A stretch of DNA of 64,000 nt from Hygrocybe punicea (taxonomy: Eukaryota; Basidiomycota; Agaricomycetes; Agaricales; Hygrophoraceae). The stretch spans positions 3,410,001 to 3,474,000 of the forward strand of contig OY744472.1 of assembly GCA_963556145.1 (NCBI GenBank). Direction: 5' to 3'. Numbering within the stretch: position 1 is the first letter of the stretch; each line of letters begins with the position of its first letter. Shown here piece after piece: positions 46,801 through 58,560 of this stretch. The notes below the pieces were generated by a model. That model worked only from the letters and a program-made list of their open reading frames with translations, ran no database searches and was not told the DNA's origin. A program made the translations under genes and the position numbers.

Positions 46801-48249
46801 GTTCCAATTGTGAAAAGCACCAAGACAGTTCAGTGTGTATTTCCCAGTGATTTAAAAGAGAGAATAGAAAGACAACAGGTTTGGGTTTTGCCAAATTTTG
46901 CAATGACTGCACATGCCGCTCAAGGAAAGACAAGGCCATACAATGTTGTGCATTTAAACAGCTGCTTTTCACACATGGCATATTATTCATCATTGTCAAG
47001 AAGTGCTACTGCTGCTGGTACAGTAATTATACAAGGATTTGACAACAAGATGATCACCAGAGGATGCTCTGGATATCTCAGACAAGAATTTAGGGAACAA
47101 GAACTGCTTGATGACATCACAAGAATGAGATATGAAGGGACATTGCCAGAACATATTGCACAAGATGTCTGGTCATCAATGATTCAAAAGTTTCAACAAT
47201 GGAAAGGCACTGGATATGTTCCGTCTAAAACTGATGCAGCTTTGAAGTGGTCAGAAAGTGATCCCCTGGTGATTGCTCCTGTGGAAGTCAGTCCATGGCA
47301 CATCATTGAGAAGAACAAAAATAAGCAAGCAACCATGTCAATTTCTACTTCTTTTATCCCCGCCAAAGGATCTGTTCCACTTCTGTCTAAGAAGCGTTTG
47401 ATTGAAACTTGTGAACTGCCAGCAGTTAAAAGACAACGAATAGATATGTCAGCTGTCCCAGCAGGTTTGCTGTGGGATGAAATCAATTACAGTTGTGCAT
47501 ATGATTCTATCCTGGTTGTATTGTTTGATCTCTGGAAGGAAAATCATACAGTATGGTCTAAAGTATTTCATGATATGAATGATTATCTGGCTACTTTATC
47601 TGATGGCTTCTCAGATATATTGAAAGGCAATATGACATTTGTGCAACTCAGAAATGAATTAAGGGCTGTTTTGCATGATAAGCATCCTGAGACATATCTA
47701 TTGGGACCTGTTGGAATTAGTGTTGCAACTCTAGCCATGGAGCTTTTACACGTAGATACTGCAGTCACCTCTTCTCAGCATCAATGTACAAAATGTAAAT
47801 TTGCTGAAAAACCAGTGGATAATCAACTTGGTTATGTTTTACATGGAGAAACTTCAGTTCAAGGGTCTACTATGAATTGGATTGAAACATTGTCCCAACA
47901 AACACCTAGAAGGTGTTCTAAGTGTCAATCTGCTATGCAACAAATCTTATTCTACAATAAAGTACCACCTGTGCTTGTTTTGGAATATCCACTTATGGAC
48001 ATTGAGACCAGTCATACACTTGAGTTTGAGACTGACAAAGGCATCAAGTCATTGAGGTTGAAAGGAATTGTTTATCATGGCCAATATCATTTCACCAGTA
48101 GAATCATAAGTGCAGACAAGAAGGTTTGGTTTCATGATGGTATGACTACTGGAAACGCTTGTTCATATGATGGTATGCTTGATAAATTATCTGATGCTGA
48201 TGTTAGAGAATGCAGAGGCAAGAATCTTGTGCTGGCAATATATGCTTAA
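40888..48249 (+). pseudogene. Helitron RepHel protein with USP-like protease tail, two frame breaks
   Basis: Rolling-circle transposon protein, roughly 2400 residues. I place the start at ATG 40888 (MAISSRSIDENNYISRTYVG), after the minisatellite. In order: seven 19-residue repeats (about 41330-41740, core KHQQQNxAAVQRY); a Cys-rich region (CAVCG, CKSC); the Helitron-like N domain; the Rep catalytic HUH site (LHMHMMLW, 43441-43464); the Rep double-tyrosine motif (AYISDYITKPG, about 44065); helicase Walker A (GMAGTGKS, about 45675) and Walker B (FIDEVSM, about 45908); and a C-terminal ubiquitin-specific-protease-like domain with Cys box YSCAYDS (about 47490), two CxxC pairs (CTKC, CSKC) and His box YHFTSR...WFHDG (about 48080-48140). 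Frame breaks: near 44400-44435, and near 46085, where comparison with copy 1 (0-1.8 kb) implies loss of two bases after GTTGGC. All catalytic residues are present on either side. Confidence 0.9.
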
Positions 48250-48424
48250 AGTCATGTGTGGGTGGGTGGGTGGCCAAATTTTTGTCTAAATATGTATATG
48301 AGATATAAAATAAAAAGTGGTTGGGCCGAGCAAGTCTGTAGTACAACAACTTTTGTACTAGAATAATGGGTGCGCGTGGTGGGCTTAGTCTTGCTCAATA
48401 TTATTTATGAGGTGGCTGTGAATT
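48250..48424. other. Helitron 3' flank
   Basis: Should contain the Helitron 3' terminus. I could not identify a CTRR end with a preceding hairpin, so the element limit stays open. Confidence 0.35.
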
Positions 48425-49480
48425 ATGAGTTCTTCCATTTATGGAAGAATTGTTCCTGTGAGTCCAGGAAGGACCCCCGAAATTCCCACTGGAGGTATGT
48501 TCTGTGCCAAAAAGTCAGTGCCCGGATAAAATTTTTGAGGAGTGGCATCTGGTACCCAGATTCCAGCAGTTACATTGACTTCAGGCCGGATTATACCTGG
48601 ATGATGGCACATTTGAGAAGAAATATGACCGGATTGCTAACATACCTCCTGCGGGAATTTCAGGCCCTGGTCCTGTCCAAGATATATGACAATTCGTCAG
48701 TAGTTAATTAATTATTTGAAATTGAACATAGAGCCAAATTCTGCATTTTCAACCCTTTTTTTTGAAAGAAAAAACAGGAATAAACTAGATCTTTTCAACT
48801 TTGTCCTCAAATATTTTCAGGAATATAGGATTTATTTTGAGGTCATAAAAAAACAAAACCCGCTGGAATGTATAGAAAAAAAAATTGTATGACACGGAAT
48901 TTGATCGAAAAAGGAAGTTGTCACACTGAGTCACAGGACTCTCACACGGATACCCCCGACCCTCAAGACTGACTGACCTGGGGATTTTGACCATGCCCGA
49001 CATGAATCAAGACCAAGACTTTGTTGGACCTCCCTTGAGACTTATCCATAGTTCACCTCCATTTTTTTCAAGTCCCAGAAAATGAGTGCCTCGCCGCCAA
49101 CACAGCCCCCTCCACCTTTTTATCATCCAAGATACACCCTACCCCCGGAGCACAGAACGAAAAACGGAGTGATCTGCAGTTGGGGGGGACCCATTTGAAT
49201 GTGAGTATTGCCCCAGAAGTGCTACAATGTATCACATTGAGTCATACTGACCCCCTCCTTCTCATACCCCCCTGACTACAAATCATTTCTCCTTGACAAA
49301 AATCATGAATAAACTAGATTTTGTAGAGCATGTCCTCAAATATTTCCATAACTAAATAATTTATGAGGTCATAAAAAATTACACACTGCTCAGGCGAATG
49401 AGAAAAAAAATTTGTATAACCTGGATTTCATTGAGACAAACTTGAACTAAGTGTATACGAAAAACAAAATAACGATGAGC
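48425..49480 (+). mobile_element. Hairpin-end element, subfamily PB, copy 4 (degraded)
   Basis: Starts with a mutated hairpin (ATGAGTTCTTCCATTTATGG). The PB proximal block at about 48690-48940 is split from the hairpin by a ~230-bp extra piece. Fragments of satellite type 2 lie at 49150-49265, and a second partial copy of the proximal block at 49280-49460. The right limit is unclear; it abuts the 3' end of gene A1. Confidence 0.5.
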
Positions 49481-49488
49481 TGCAAATT

Positions 49489-50662
49489 TTAGTCCACATT
49501 GGAGGCCTTATCAGCCTCATCCTCGTCATCAGTAAATGCTACACCTCTTTTCCGAATTTTCGAAGATACTTTGACTGGAAGACGCTGTGTTTTCAAGAGT
49601 GCCTTTGAAGCCTCCTTGATAAAACAAGTTATAACAAGATACTATGACAAGAGTAGTGCACACACCTCTGCAAATTTGTTCTCAATGAGAGCCATTGACT
49701 CAAGTACCAATCCCAGCCTGAAAGTCTTATTTTCCTTGGTTGAAAATGCGCGAAATGAGAGTCGAAGATCCACTACCACACCAGGAACAAAGTTGGTGGG
49801 TGTAGTATGTTCGTACCTACATGTTTCTGGTGAATTGGGCATTGCAGAGAATGTTGGCTACTCACTTGTATTTTTTTTCAGCAGTCACAAGCCTGGAAAA
49901 ATATCCGACGTCATCGGCAGTGGTGTGAAAGTATCGACTTTGATCCACAGATGCCAAAACACCATGGGGATCAATAAGAGGACCAAAGGGAACAATGTCA
50001 GAGTGAGTAGCAAGTTTCGCACTTGTAAAGTATCTTTTGTGCGCTTCAACCGTCGTATATCCAGAAAATGTACCAGGCATCCAAGGCTGGAGTTTGAAGG
50101 GACTGAGACCCTTGGCAAACATGGAGTGGATGGTCTGGATATTGTCCAGAGCCAAGTCGAATTGAGGTGAATTAAGCCCTGTCAAAGTGACATGTTGTTG
50201 CAGAAATTTGATCCTGGCTTCGGAACTATCAACCACTTGAAAGTCAGGTCTTAGGGATATTGATATTTCTGGCTAGCATTCACCTTGGAAGTCGGCTGAG
50301 TGGGGGTAAGTCACACTCGGCGATGATTCCAGTAAGATGAAGTATGATTTCCTCCATCTCTTTTCCATCTAACTCCTGTACGAGTTCGTAATGTCCCATG
50401 GCTTGATTATACTGGATCTTGGCTTGCAAGTGTAAGCCATTCTCCTAGTACATCGTTCAACATATCATAAGCGGTATGGGACAGAACACATGCCTTATTA
50501 AATGCGCTCAAATACCTCTGACGGTGCTTGCCTTCATATGCTGAGGTTGAGAAAGACTCCACGGATTCAACTGTCATTGAAAATTTTATAAGACTTAATG
50601 AATATAGCTGACAACAACGGCTCTCTCTCACCAGCTGCTTTGTAGTTGTAAAATTGATTCAT
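49489..50662 (-). CDS. Gene A1, conserved fungal protein of unknown function
   Basis: Six exons on the minus strand: 50662-50632, 50570-50488, 50444-50284, 50249-49866, 49816-49666 and 49614-49489. They total 936 nt with all junctions in phase, giving 311 residues. Intron 2 (43 nt) needs a weak donor GTTCTG; if it is not used the frame stops at 50407. Recognisable blocks shared with A2 (19940-21143) are EEIILHLTGIIAECDLPP, FDLALDNIQTIHSMF, LIDPHGVLAS and a segment around FVPGVVVDLRLSF. The C-terminus is basic then acidic (KIRKRGVAFTDDEDEADK). No enzyme motif, signal peptide or membrane segment is visible. It is transcribed divergently from gene B1, and the same A-B arrangement recurs at 18.3-21.1 kb. 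I recall related multi-copy proteins in mushroom genomes, but not a function. Confidence 0.65.
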
Positions 50663-51620
50663 GATGGTTGAATTCAGCCAGAACACTGAAGACTACTTCA
50701 ACACCGTAAACTAAATCATGTGCCTCACGCTGCCTGTAATGGGAATTCCTGGAATTTTAAACTATATTTAGATATGCTGAACTTCTGTGGCGTCATGTAA
50801 AGAAGGGTGTTTTTTGGGGGTGCTTTCTGAAAAGACACGTTGAGGTACATGTCGGTGGAACTTTGTGATGCACGTAACTGGTAACCGGTAACCTTGTCAA
50901 TGACCCTTTTCATAAATAAAAATCAGTCTGTATCATATTGGACACTTTATCTTGAATCTGATGCATTGGATCCTGTTATGAGGCACAACACCCGTTTGTA
51001 CCCGATGATCTTTCCTAGCCAACGTCGGCGGTGAATTTTTTTATCAATGAGGTACTGCCTGTTGAACAAGAAATAATTTGTACTTATAAAGAAAGGCATC
51101 AGCAGGCTATGGAGAGGCACCACACGAGAGGAACAGATGAAAAATTCTTTTTTAAAATATATCAGAAAGCTGTTGAACAAGGATGTATCTTTATAAGTCC
51201 AAATTAATTTTGTGTTCCTTCAGTGTGGAAATGTAGATCTGGCCTAGTTCTGTACAATATACTCGTCCACTGGCTATGCTCACCTATTTCTGATGGAAAT
51301 ACCTCGAATTCTAACTATATTTAGGTAGGCTGAGCTGTTGAACAGTTCGCGCTGTTCGGTTGCGAGGGAGAAAGGGGAGGGAATTTTCTCTAGAATATAT
51401 CAGATTTTTGTGCCTGTTTCATTCAGCTACAATTTCCTATCGGAGTCCTGTTTTGTTGGACAGGGCTCAGAGCTGTGGTGAGAGAGACAGGGCATGGAAT
51501 TTTCTCTAGAATATATCAGAAGAACATTTCGTGCCTATTTCATTCAGCTATTATTTATTTAGTCTTAGAGTCCTTGGACAGCGTTCTTCGTCACACTCAT
51601 CGTTCTCATCTCTCATCCAC
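50663..51620. promoter_or_regulatory. Bidirectional spacer between genes A1 and B1
   Basis: 958 bp between divergent start codons. It contains a direct duplication of about 60 bp ('ggaattttctctagaatata' then 'tcattcagcta') at about 51379 and 51495, spacing about 116 bp. Another pair, 'aactatatttag', lies at 50761 and 51313. Both promoters must lie here; no clear core element can be named. Confidence 0.45.
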
Positions 51621-53700
51621 ATGCCTCCGAAAAAGCTTTCCAGCACTGGGTCCTCTCCGGCTGCAAAGTAACATTTTTTTATCTTCTGCTGCAATACTTT
51701 ACTTACCACCATCTTGGATTAGCAGGCAAAGCAGCAAGCGTGGTTACAAAGGCAAGCCAGTTTATGTTTACAGTGATATTGAGGAGATGTAGGTGCTGGT
51801 TACTTGAACAGTAACTGTTTCTGACCAATCTCCCCCAGCAGCGATGGTGAAAGTAAAGAGGCCACTGAGTAAGTATGGCTTTGTGCCGCGTTTCACTTGG
51901 TTGAATATTTTACTAGAGATGAGAATACACCCTCGCCAAAGCCCAAGAAAGGAAAACCAGGAAAACGGTGTGTCAACTATTATGGTTATTTAGCATATCT
52001 TATGATCTATCTGATCAACAGAAGCATTGCAACGACTGGCAATACTTCTCGCTCTGCAAAGAAAGCCCGAGTTGAATCATCCTCCGATCACTCTGAACAA
52101 GAAGTCACCACACCGTACGTAACTTTGCTTCAATCCATTGGTTGTCTAATATTGTTATATATACTTTAACAGTCCTTTGACTTCTCAATCCAAGTAAGTA
52201 CTAGTATTTAGTTTTTCACCTACTTCGTCTATTCTCATACATCCATTTGACTTAAAGGTCTCCTCAAAAAAAGAGTCCTCAAAAGACGTCCCCTCAAAAG
52301 ACATCCCCTCACAAGATGTCCCCTCAAAAGGCGTCTTCTCAACAGGTCTCCCATACAAGGGTTGATTCACCTGAAGAGGACGTCTTTCGGTAGGTGATCC
52401 TTCTGATTGTAAATGCAAACTAATTCAGCTGGTACTATGCCTACTAGTTCATCGTCATCCAAGAAACCAAAGGAAGACCTGGTATATATGGAGGATTTTC
52501 CAGAATCGTAAGTACTTGCTTGCTTGCTTTGTTACCATAAACGAGCTACATATTACTCTCATAGGAAAAGCTTTGTCAAGTCTCATGGTGGCCTGGTCGA
52601 ATGTGAGGTTCTCTTGGCAGAACTGATGGACCCGATGTTGGTTGACACCTACAAGAACCTCCCCCCTCTTCGGTGAGCAACTGGTCTTTTTTTCGCAATA
52701 ACATTTTTTTATTGTTGATTGTTGCTAATTTAGCAAAGGGACTCTGGTAACTTCGAATGCCGGCATCGATCCCATCGAACCATTTTGCCTTAGCAATGTC
52801 CCAGACATACTTCCGTCCACAAACATGAAGTATGTCTCTCAGTGATTTGTATTTCAAGTCATGATTCAAACTAGATTTGTACTTAGGCGTCTTGTGGAGG
52901 CCATCACATTTACGAGATCTGGAGTCTTCATGAATCCGTCCAGAGTATCGCCAACCTTAGTCAAGACCAACCCCGTGTCAGAAAGTGCTCGTTCTGTGGA
53001 GTACGCTACCCAGGCTGTCTCCTACAGCTTCAATCCCTATATCGTCTTTACTTCTGTGCTGGCTGTGACTGGTTCCAATTTGTCTACAGAGCCTGTTGGG
53101 ATTTTCCGGCAGATTAGTGGGCTGATGTGCACGCAGGAGTGGGAGAGGTTCTGCGCATTTTTCTGCATGGTATTCAAGGTTCCTGAATTAAGGGCCCAAA
53201 TATTCGAGGGTTCCGTTGTGATCAGCACTCGTGCTAAACAGAAGGATAAGGATGACAGTAGGTGTCGTTCATATTTATATACATCACGAATTGTTTTAAT
53301 ACCGTATATTTCTCAGGTGGATCGTCAGGAAGTAGCTTTGCCAAACTACTGGCTAGGAAGAAGTCCCTCACCGCTCTGTCTCCTGTCAAGGCCATGTCGT
53401 CAGGCAGTACAGCAGTCAAAGGTGCACTGAATTTTGAAGACCATGGTGAGCATGCATCAGTCGGTCAGGTTGTCGTATTTTCTTATCCATTCGCCAGTTC
53501 CCATATATGATGGGGCGGGTGGGAAGTTAAATTTTGCCCGGCTCCATCACCTCGCATCGGACTTGAAGGTGTGGGAAGGTGACTTGGTGGGAACGATATG
53601 TCTGGTTGGCTACACGGCGAACAGTTGGATCCCCAAGGATGTTTCGAGCAAGCAACTTTCTCTAAACATCCAGTGGGTCATAGTCTTAGCCAATGAGTAG
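51621..53700 (+). CDS. Gene B1, 13-exon conserved fungal protein of unknown function
   Basis: Exons 51621-51667, 51723-51788, 51839-51868, 51917-51967, 52022-52114, 52173-52193, 52258-52389, 52449-52508, 52565-52672, 52734-52829, 52887-53257, 53317-53445 and 53498-53700 total 1407 nt with every junction in phase: 468 residues. The N-terminal third is basic and low complexity, with an S/T-P-Q/H-K repeat (KSPQKTSPQKTSPHKMSPQK), which resembles SPKK-type minor-groove binding or CDK-target repeats. The conserved core has ECEVLLAELMDPMLVDTY, TFTRSGVFMNPSRVSP and EWERFCAFFCMVF; the C-terminus ends LSLNIQWVIVLANE. Paralogues B2 (9910-11045) and B3 (18261-19406) show which parts are conserved. No known domain recognised; the nuclear-looking N-terminus suggests a DNA- or chromatin-associated role, which is inference. 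Confidence 0.7.
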
Positions 53701-53995
53701 ACGACTTTCACGGGCCCTCAGTTTACTGGTGAAAAACTTTTTCTGGCATGTTACTTTCGAATCTGTGGTGTTTTAACCATGAAAATATACCATTTGCTAT
53801 TGATCATTGTTTTCCACCTGTGTGCCAATTACTTGTTGGTCATAGTCTTAGCCAATGAGTAGACGTTCACAGCCCCTCTGTTACTGGTGAAATTTTTTTT
53901 TTGGCATCATTGATTTCGAATCTGTGGTGTGTTTAACCACCAAAATATATCATTTGCTTTTGAGATTGTTTTTCACTCGTGTGCCAATTACTTGT
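53677..53995 (+). repeat. Tandem duplication of the gene B1 3' end
   Basis: The last codons and 3' flank of B1 (from 'ggtcatagtcttagccaatg') are repeated from about 53836, spacing about 158 bp, with a few substitutions and short deletions. Confidence 0.8.
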
Positions 53996-54021
53996 TTCAA
54001 AAAGTGCTCCTGGTTCTAAGT

Positions 54022-55595
54022 CTACTTTCCCAGAAGTTCTTCTATCGTGCTAAACAGACTGAGTCCTAACTTCCATCTAGCTGGTCCCTCGGCTTCCAAG
54101 TCTGCCTTCCTCTCCTTGTTAGTAAAAAGCAGTTGACGAACACTCTGAAAGCCATAATCCACCCATCTAAACAAACCCCCCGCTGTATACTGCGTGAATG
54201 ACATTCGTGTTTCTGCTACTTGGATTGAGGTGTTGGAGTGGCGGAGAATGGCAGAAGGAATGAGGGCTGTTGTTCCGGCAGGGAATTCGATGACCTTCTT
54301 CAAGTCCCACAGAATGAGATGGCCTCCAAGTTTGGGGTTGAAGTTTCCTAGTGCCGTAATGGAACATATTCCGAATGCGAGGTTCTTGAAGTCGATGTGA
54401 TCGAAACATACAGTCTGAGGTCCAAAATTGAAGGTGCTCGTCGACCAGATGCTGTTGCTGAAGGTACGTTCCAGCTGTGGATACTTCTCATATAGCTCTC
54501 CCATCTTTTGCTGATAGTAAGCATACAGCTTGGGCATCCAAGTCGCAAATGACGCCGATGAAAAACCGGCGATTCGTTGTATGGCACCGTGCTGTCTGAG
54601 GAATTCAAGAGCTTTGGAATCCTTTGCACCATTGCAAAGGTTTCCAGGGAACTGTGTAGCAAGTCAGTGAACTAATCAGCAAGATAAGAAGCGTGGTGCT
54701 CACCGGCTGACCTCCCCCATAGGATGCTCCGTGGGTTAGGACTCTGAAGTCACCACGTCTATGGTTTTCATCCGTAGCCGAGAAGGCAGCCTCCTTCGCA
54801 GCCAATGCCATGGCTTCGGCAGCATCCCGGTGTGTTGTCTGACCAAGCTCACCATCTGGTTGGCTGACCATGACTGCTATGAGGACACCTTGTTGATTTT
54901 TGATGGCAAGGGAGTCCCTAAAAATAAATGATTAACATTGAGTCAAGTATCGGGAATGTAACTTACCTTCCGTCCCAGGTGTGTAGCTCAAACTGGAACT
55001 CGGAGTCTGGACCAACCATTTCGTCTAACGTAAAGGTCCTCCCGTATCCCTCCGAGTTGACAGCGGTGTACCCAACTTTGGTGACTGGAGCGTCGTTGAA
55101 ATTGAGCTGGCCACAGATGTTTTGGGCACTTTTGATGTGTTTTTTAATTGTAGAAGGACGGACGGCGTAATCTCCGAAGAAGCGATTTTTACGATCTTGT
55201 TGTCGTTTTATTTGTCTTCTTTTCTTGCCAAGTAGTTTCTGATGCTTGACTACTGACTTAGCGGTTCGTTTACGAGAGATGTGGGTAGATGTGGACGGTA
55301 TTGGGGAGTTATTTTCACTAGAGCTGAGTTCTACATCAGAATAATGATCAAGAGGATTGTTTTTTTGAAGTTGAATCAAAGGCTGGAATGGGTATCCCTC
55401 GGTGTCATCGTGAGTTCCGTGCTTATTTTGAATTGCCTTTTCCAGTAAATAGTCGAAGTTGAACGTGTTATCGGCCGTAATGGTACGTGTCTGATGGTTC
55501 AAGTTTAGTAAATGTACAGGAGGGAAATGTGTTAAGATATACCATGGATCGTGTCTGCATCCCGCCAGCACATTCAAACACGTCAAACACGTCAA
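54022..55595 (-). CDS. TET/JBP-like Fe(II)/2-oxoglutarate dioxygenase
   Basis: Three exons: 55595-54967, 54917-54704 and 54651-54022. They sum to 1473 nt and join in phase: 490 residues. Exon 1 has a basic segment (LLGKKRRQIKRQQDRKNRFF) that could bind DNA or act as a nuclear signal. Exon 3 carries the double-stranded beta-helix: FDHIDFKNLAFG holds the HxD iron ligands, RHSN in the segment ending 'SAILRHSN' the distal His, and ETRMSFTQY the Arg that would bind 2-oxoglutarate. The flanking GGHLILWDLKKVIEFPAG and GGLFRWVDYGF blocks match what I remember of the TET/JBP-like family expanded in Agaricomycetes, some members of which oxidise 5-methylcytosine. All expected active-site residues are present, so the gene looks functional. 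The start at 55595 is the first ATG in frame; the true N-terminus could lie further inside. It is tail-to-tail with B1. Substrate is inferred. Confidence 0.75.
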
Positions 55596-55699
55596 AAAGG
55601 TTTTCGAACAAAATCACGTGATCGTGTTTCGTGTTTCGCAGGTCTTTAATGATCGTTAATAGTTGTTTCATTAATAGTTTTTATTTATTGTATTAATTT

Positions 55700-56900
55700 T
55701 GCATAGTCTCGAACTTGCCCACAAAATGGCCACAACTCCCATGGCCCAGATGGCCGTCCCCCCAAGTCAGGATTTACTACAGTCTCAACGGAGGTCCGCC
55801 AACAGCCCAGGTTCGGGCTATGGATGGGACCAGAGAGGTTTTTTATTACAACAAGTAGCTGAGTAGCCTACTCGCTGCCAACGCGTCTCAGCGGAAATCC
55901 GACGAAGTCCCGGTCTCGAGTCATCGAAGGGACCGGAGAGACAGCCAGCAGCGGCATGGAATGAGAGGGTGGAGGTGAAACGCGCACAAATTGCGTGATC
56001 ACAACCTCCGTGGCCCCGATGGCCCCCTCCGTGCTATACTCAAGCGTCGTGGGAGGACTGAGGAGAACCATGCACAGACTGCATGGCCACAACCTCTGCG
56101 GCCCAGACGGCCATCCCCCCAAGTCAGGATTCACTACAGTCTCAACGGAGGTCCGCCAACAGCCCAGGCTCGGGCTATGGATGGGTCCAGAGAGGTTTTT
56201 TATTACAACAAGTAGCTGAGTAGCCTACTCGCTGCCAACGCGTCTCAGCGGAAATCCGACGAAGTCCCGGTCTCGAGTCATCGAAGGGACCGGAGAGACA
56301 GCCAGCAGCGGCATGGAATGAGAGGGTGGAGGTGAAACGCGCACAAATTGCGCGATCACAACCTCCGTAGCCCAGATGGCCGCCCTCTGTGGCATCCAGG
56401 TTCAAGTTTTAGAGGGTGGAGGTGAATCACGCACAGATTGCGCGATCACAACCTCCGTAGCCCAGATGGCCGCCCTCTGTGGCATCCAGGTTCAAGTTTT
56501 AGAGGGTGGAGGTGAATCGCGCACAGATTGTGCAATCACAGCCTCCGCGGCCCCGATGGCCCCCTCCGTGCTATACTCAAACATCGTGGGAGGACTGAGG
56601 AGGGCCGTGCACAGACTGCACGTCCACGCCCTCCATGGCCCAGATGGCCAATCCCCCGGTCAGAAGGGTGGAAGCGGATTGCACACAGACTGCACAATCA
56701 CGACTTCCACGGCCCAGACGGCCACCCTTCTATGCTACAAAACTAAGAACACTATTAAAACTATCAAAACTACATGTAAAGTACTGGGACTGACCTTTGT
56801 GGTGGGGTTAAAAGAGCAACCAAAGCGTGTCAACCAAAGCGCGTCGATGCGTCAAACAATGATTAGTAATTTCTTCCCACGGTTCAAACAAAATCCGTAA
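55700..56900. repeat. Repeat block with ~355-bp duplication
   Basis: The unit beginning 'gacgaagtcccggtctcgag' occurs at about 55900 and 56255 and includes long near-identical flanks (355 bp apart). Shorter ~90-bp units follow ('tccgtagcccagatggccgc' at 56369 and 56453). The end near 56830-56890 resembles the terminal part of element PB-3 near 40025-40080. No gene. Confidence 0.75.
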
Positions 56901-57089
56901 ACATAAACAATATTAATTACTTCTTGTGGGGCTGGTCCAAAATGATTATAATTAGCACTCGATTAGTAGTAATGTTTTCCCTCGGTTCCAAAAAGTTTTT
57001 TAAAGAATTAAATTATTATAATTAAAGATCATTAAACCGATTCCATTTGATAAGTCGTTGTTTCTGTTCACCAAATTTGATACTCGAGA

Positions 57090-58560
57090 ATGCCTCGTAC
57101 TAAACAAACCGCCAAGTTGTCAGTCGGTGGTATTGCACCCCGAAGAACTGCTCAAACAGAATTGGTGTCGACCCCTGCAACACCGGCGGTGCGTCTGATC
57201 GTGTCCTCCGATGCCTCAACTCCATTGCCTCCCCCACCGTCTGACGACAAAAATGATGTCCGTACTTACTTTTTTTTTGGCGTTTTTTAAGTGGAAGCTG
57301 ACCTCGTAATAGTTTTGTTACATTTGCCTGAATGGCGGATGCCTCCTGGTCTGTGACTACTGCCCACGTTCGGTTTGCGACGGATGTCTTTCCGTCCCCT
57401 CCTATTTGGATACCACGTCCACAGTCTTTATCTGCCCAACGTGTCATGAGTTGAATTTCAAAGGCCCTCATCATCACCCGTACTATGTAGGTGTGTCAAT
57501 AATGCTCAACGACTTCAACTCTAATCATGATTCATTATTGACTTAGGCAATGTACACGTTGAATGGCCCAGCATACGTTGGTAGTTCCCTCAACCCCACT
57601 GCCCATGTACCTGCCACGACGTCTCCCGCTCAAATTGCCCATTCCTTTCAAATGCACGCCCATTCCCAAGTCTCCAACGACACCGTCCTAATCCTGCACT
57701 TTGTGCTGTCTGGGACGTCTCATGCTGGTACACCCGCTAACGTTCTTGCTGCATACATGTCAAGCTTTCTGGGAGAGTCAACTCTCGAGTTCGCCAAGGT
57801 TGAGTTCGATCTTTCGGACGACTCCAACTTTGAGCTGCATGCGAAACGAGTTTCCAACCTTTGTCGCAAGTACCTGTATGTTTATAATTATCATATACTA
57901 TACTGCTTCATCTGCTAAATTAAATACCAGAAACCGTGCGTCTCGACTTGTTGTTTTTATAACGACACATTCCCATGACAACACCGGTGATCTGTTCATT
58001 GGTCCAAATCTGTGTGCCTCCGTAACTGAAGTGAGTTTTTTTTTTTTGTGCTCCATTTTTCTAATTACTTGCATTAAACGTTAGTTTTTCAATCTCCTGA
58101 TCCCCTGGAGGGTCGTAGGCTTCTTTCGTGAGCGGGATGTCACCGTTTGGGTGATGTCATGTGGTGCTTTGGTCAAAATGCCTGAGAGCTACCAGGACTT
58201 GGCCGGGGTGGTGAAACAGTACGTTTTTTCATCTTCGGTTTCAGCTAAACTAAGTGCTTTGTTTCAAGTTTTAAATTTAACAATTTGGTTGCCTTCACGG
58301 CAACCAAATTTCAACCAATTCTCACCATCAACTTGATCATCAGCGTGGCGCAAAGGAACCTCGTTGAACGGTTCTCATTTGAACGTGCGATTCAGGACAC
58401 GGTGCCGACAGTTTTTTCAATTGGCCGCCATACTGATATCGTATATATTCAATATTCCGGTGACGTTCTCAAGGGTACTCGTTATACCTGGTGCCACCCC
58501 AAAATCCGCCCATGGGGACAACAACTCCCCACTCAATGCTCCAAATGTGGCCGAATTTGA
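57090..58560 (+). CDS. Protein with H3-tail-like start, PHD-like finger and caspase-like region
   Basis: Exons 57090-57257, 57313-57486, 57547-57875, 57931-58030, 58085-58218 and 58269-58560 total 1197 nt in phase: 398 residues. The first junction needs a weak donor (GTCCGT). The protein starts MPRTKQTAKLSVGGIAPRR, close to the histone H3 tail (K4, S10, G12-G13 and A15-P16-R17 kept; K9 and K14 lost). Exon 2 is a PHD-like zinc finger: CYIC, a second Cys cluster (CDYC...CDGC) and CPTCH. Exons 4-5 contain TTHSHDNTGDLFIG and VWVMSCGALV, which fit the His and Cys of a caspase/CHAT-like fold. The C-terminal part has QCSKC; after the TGA at 58558-58560 the frame continues in phase to TAA 58711 with a matching CDGC, so the native protein probably ended there and the TGA is a likely nonsense change. 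I recall the same domain order in mushroom genomes without a known function. Confidence 0.65.

Noticed and set aside
40045..48424. Canonical Helitron ends (5' TC, 3' hairpin plus CTRR) around the RepHel gene
   Set aside because: I searched both flanks by eye and found no convincing pair. The hairpin ends at 37532 and 48425 belong to PB elements that have their own internal blocks.
49499..50170. 223-residue plus-strand frame over gene A1
   Set aside because: It is the antisense of gene A1, whose minus-strand exons agree in phase and align with A2.
52861..53430. Alternative frame over the largest B1 exon reading Cys-rich 'CSFCG...CAGC'
   Set aside because: It resembles a zinc finger, but the other frame is the one conserved in paralogue B2 (EWER..FFCM) and fits the exon phases.
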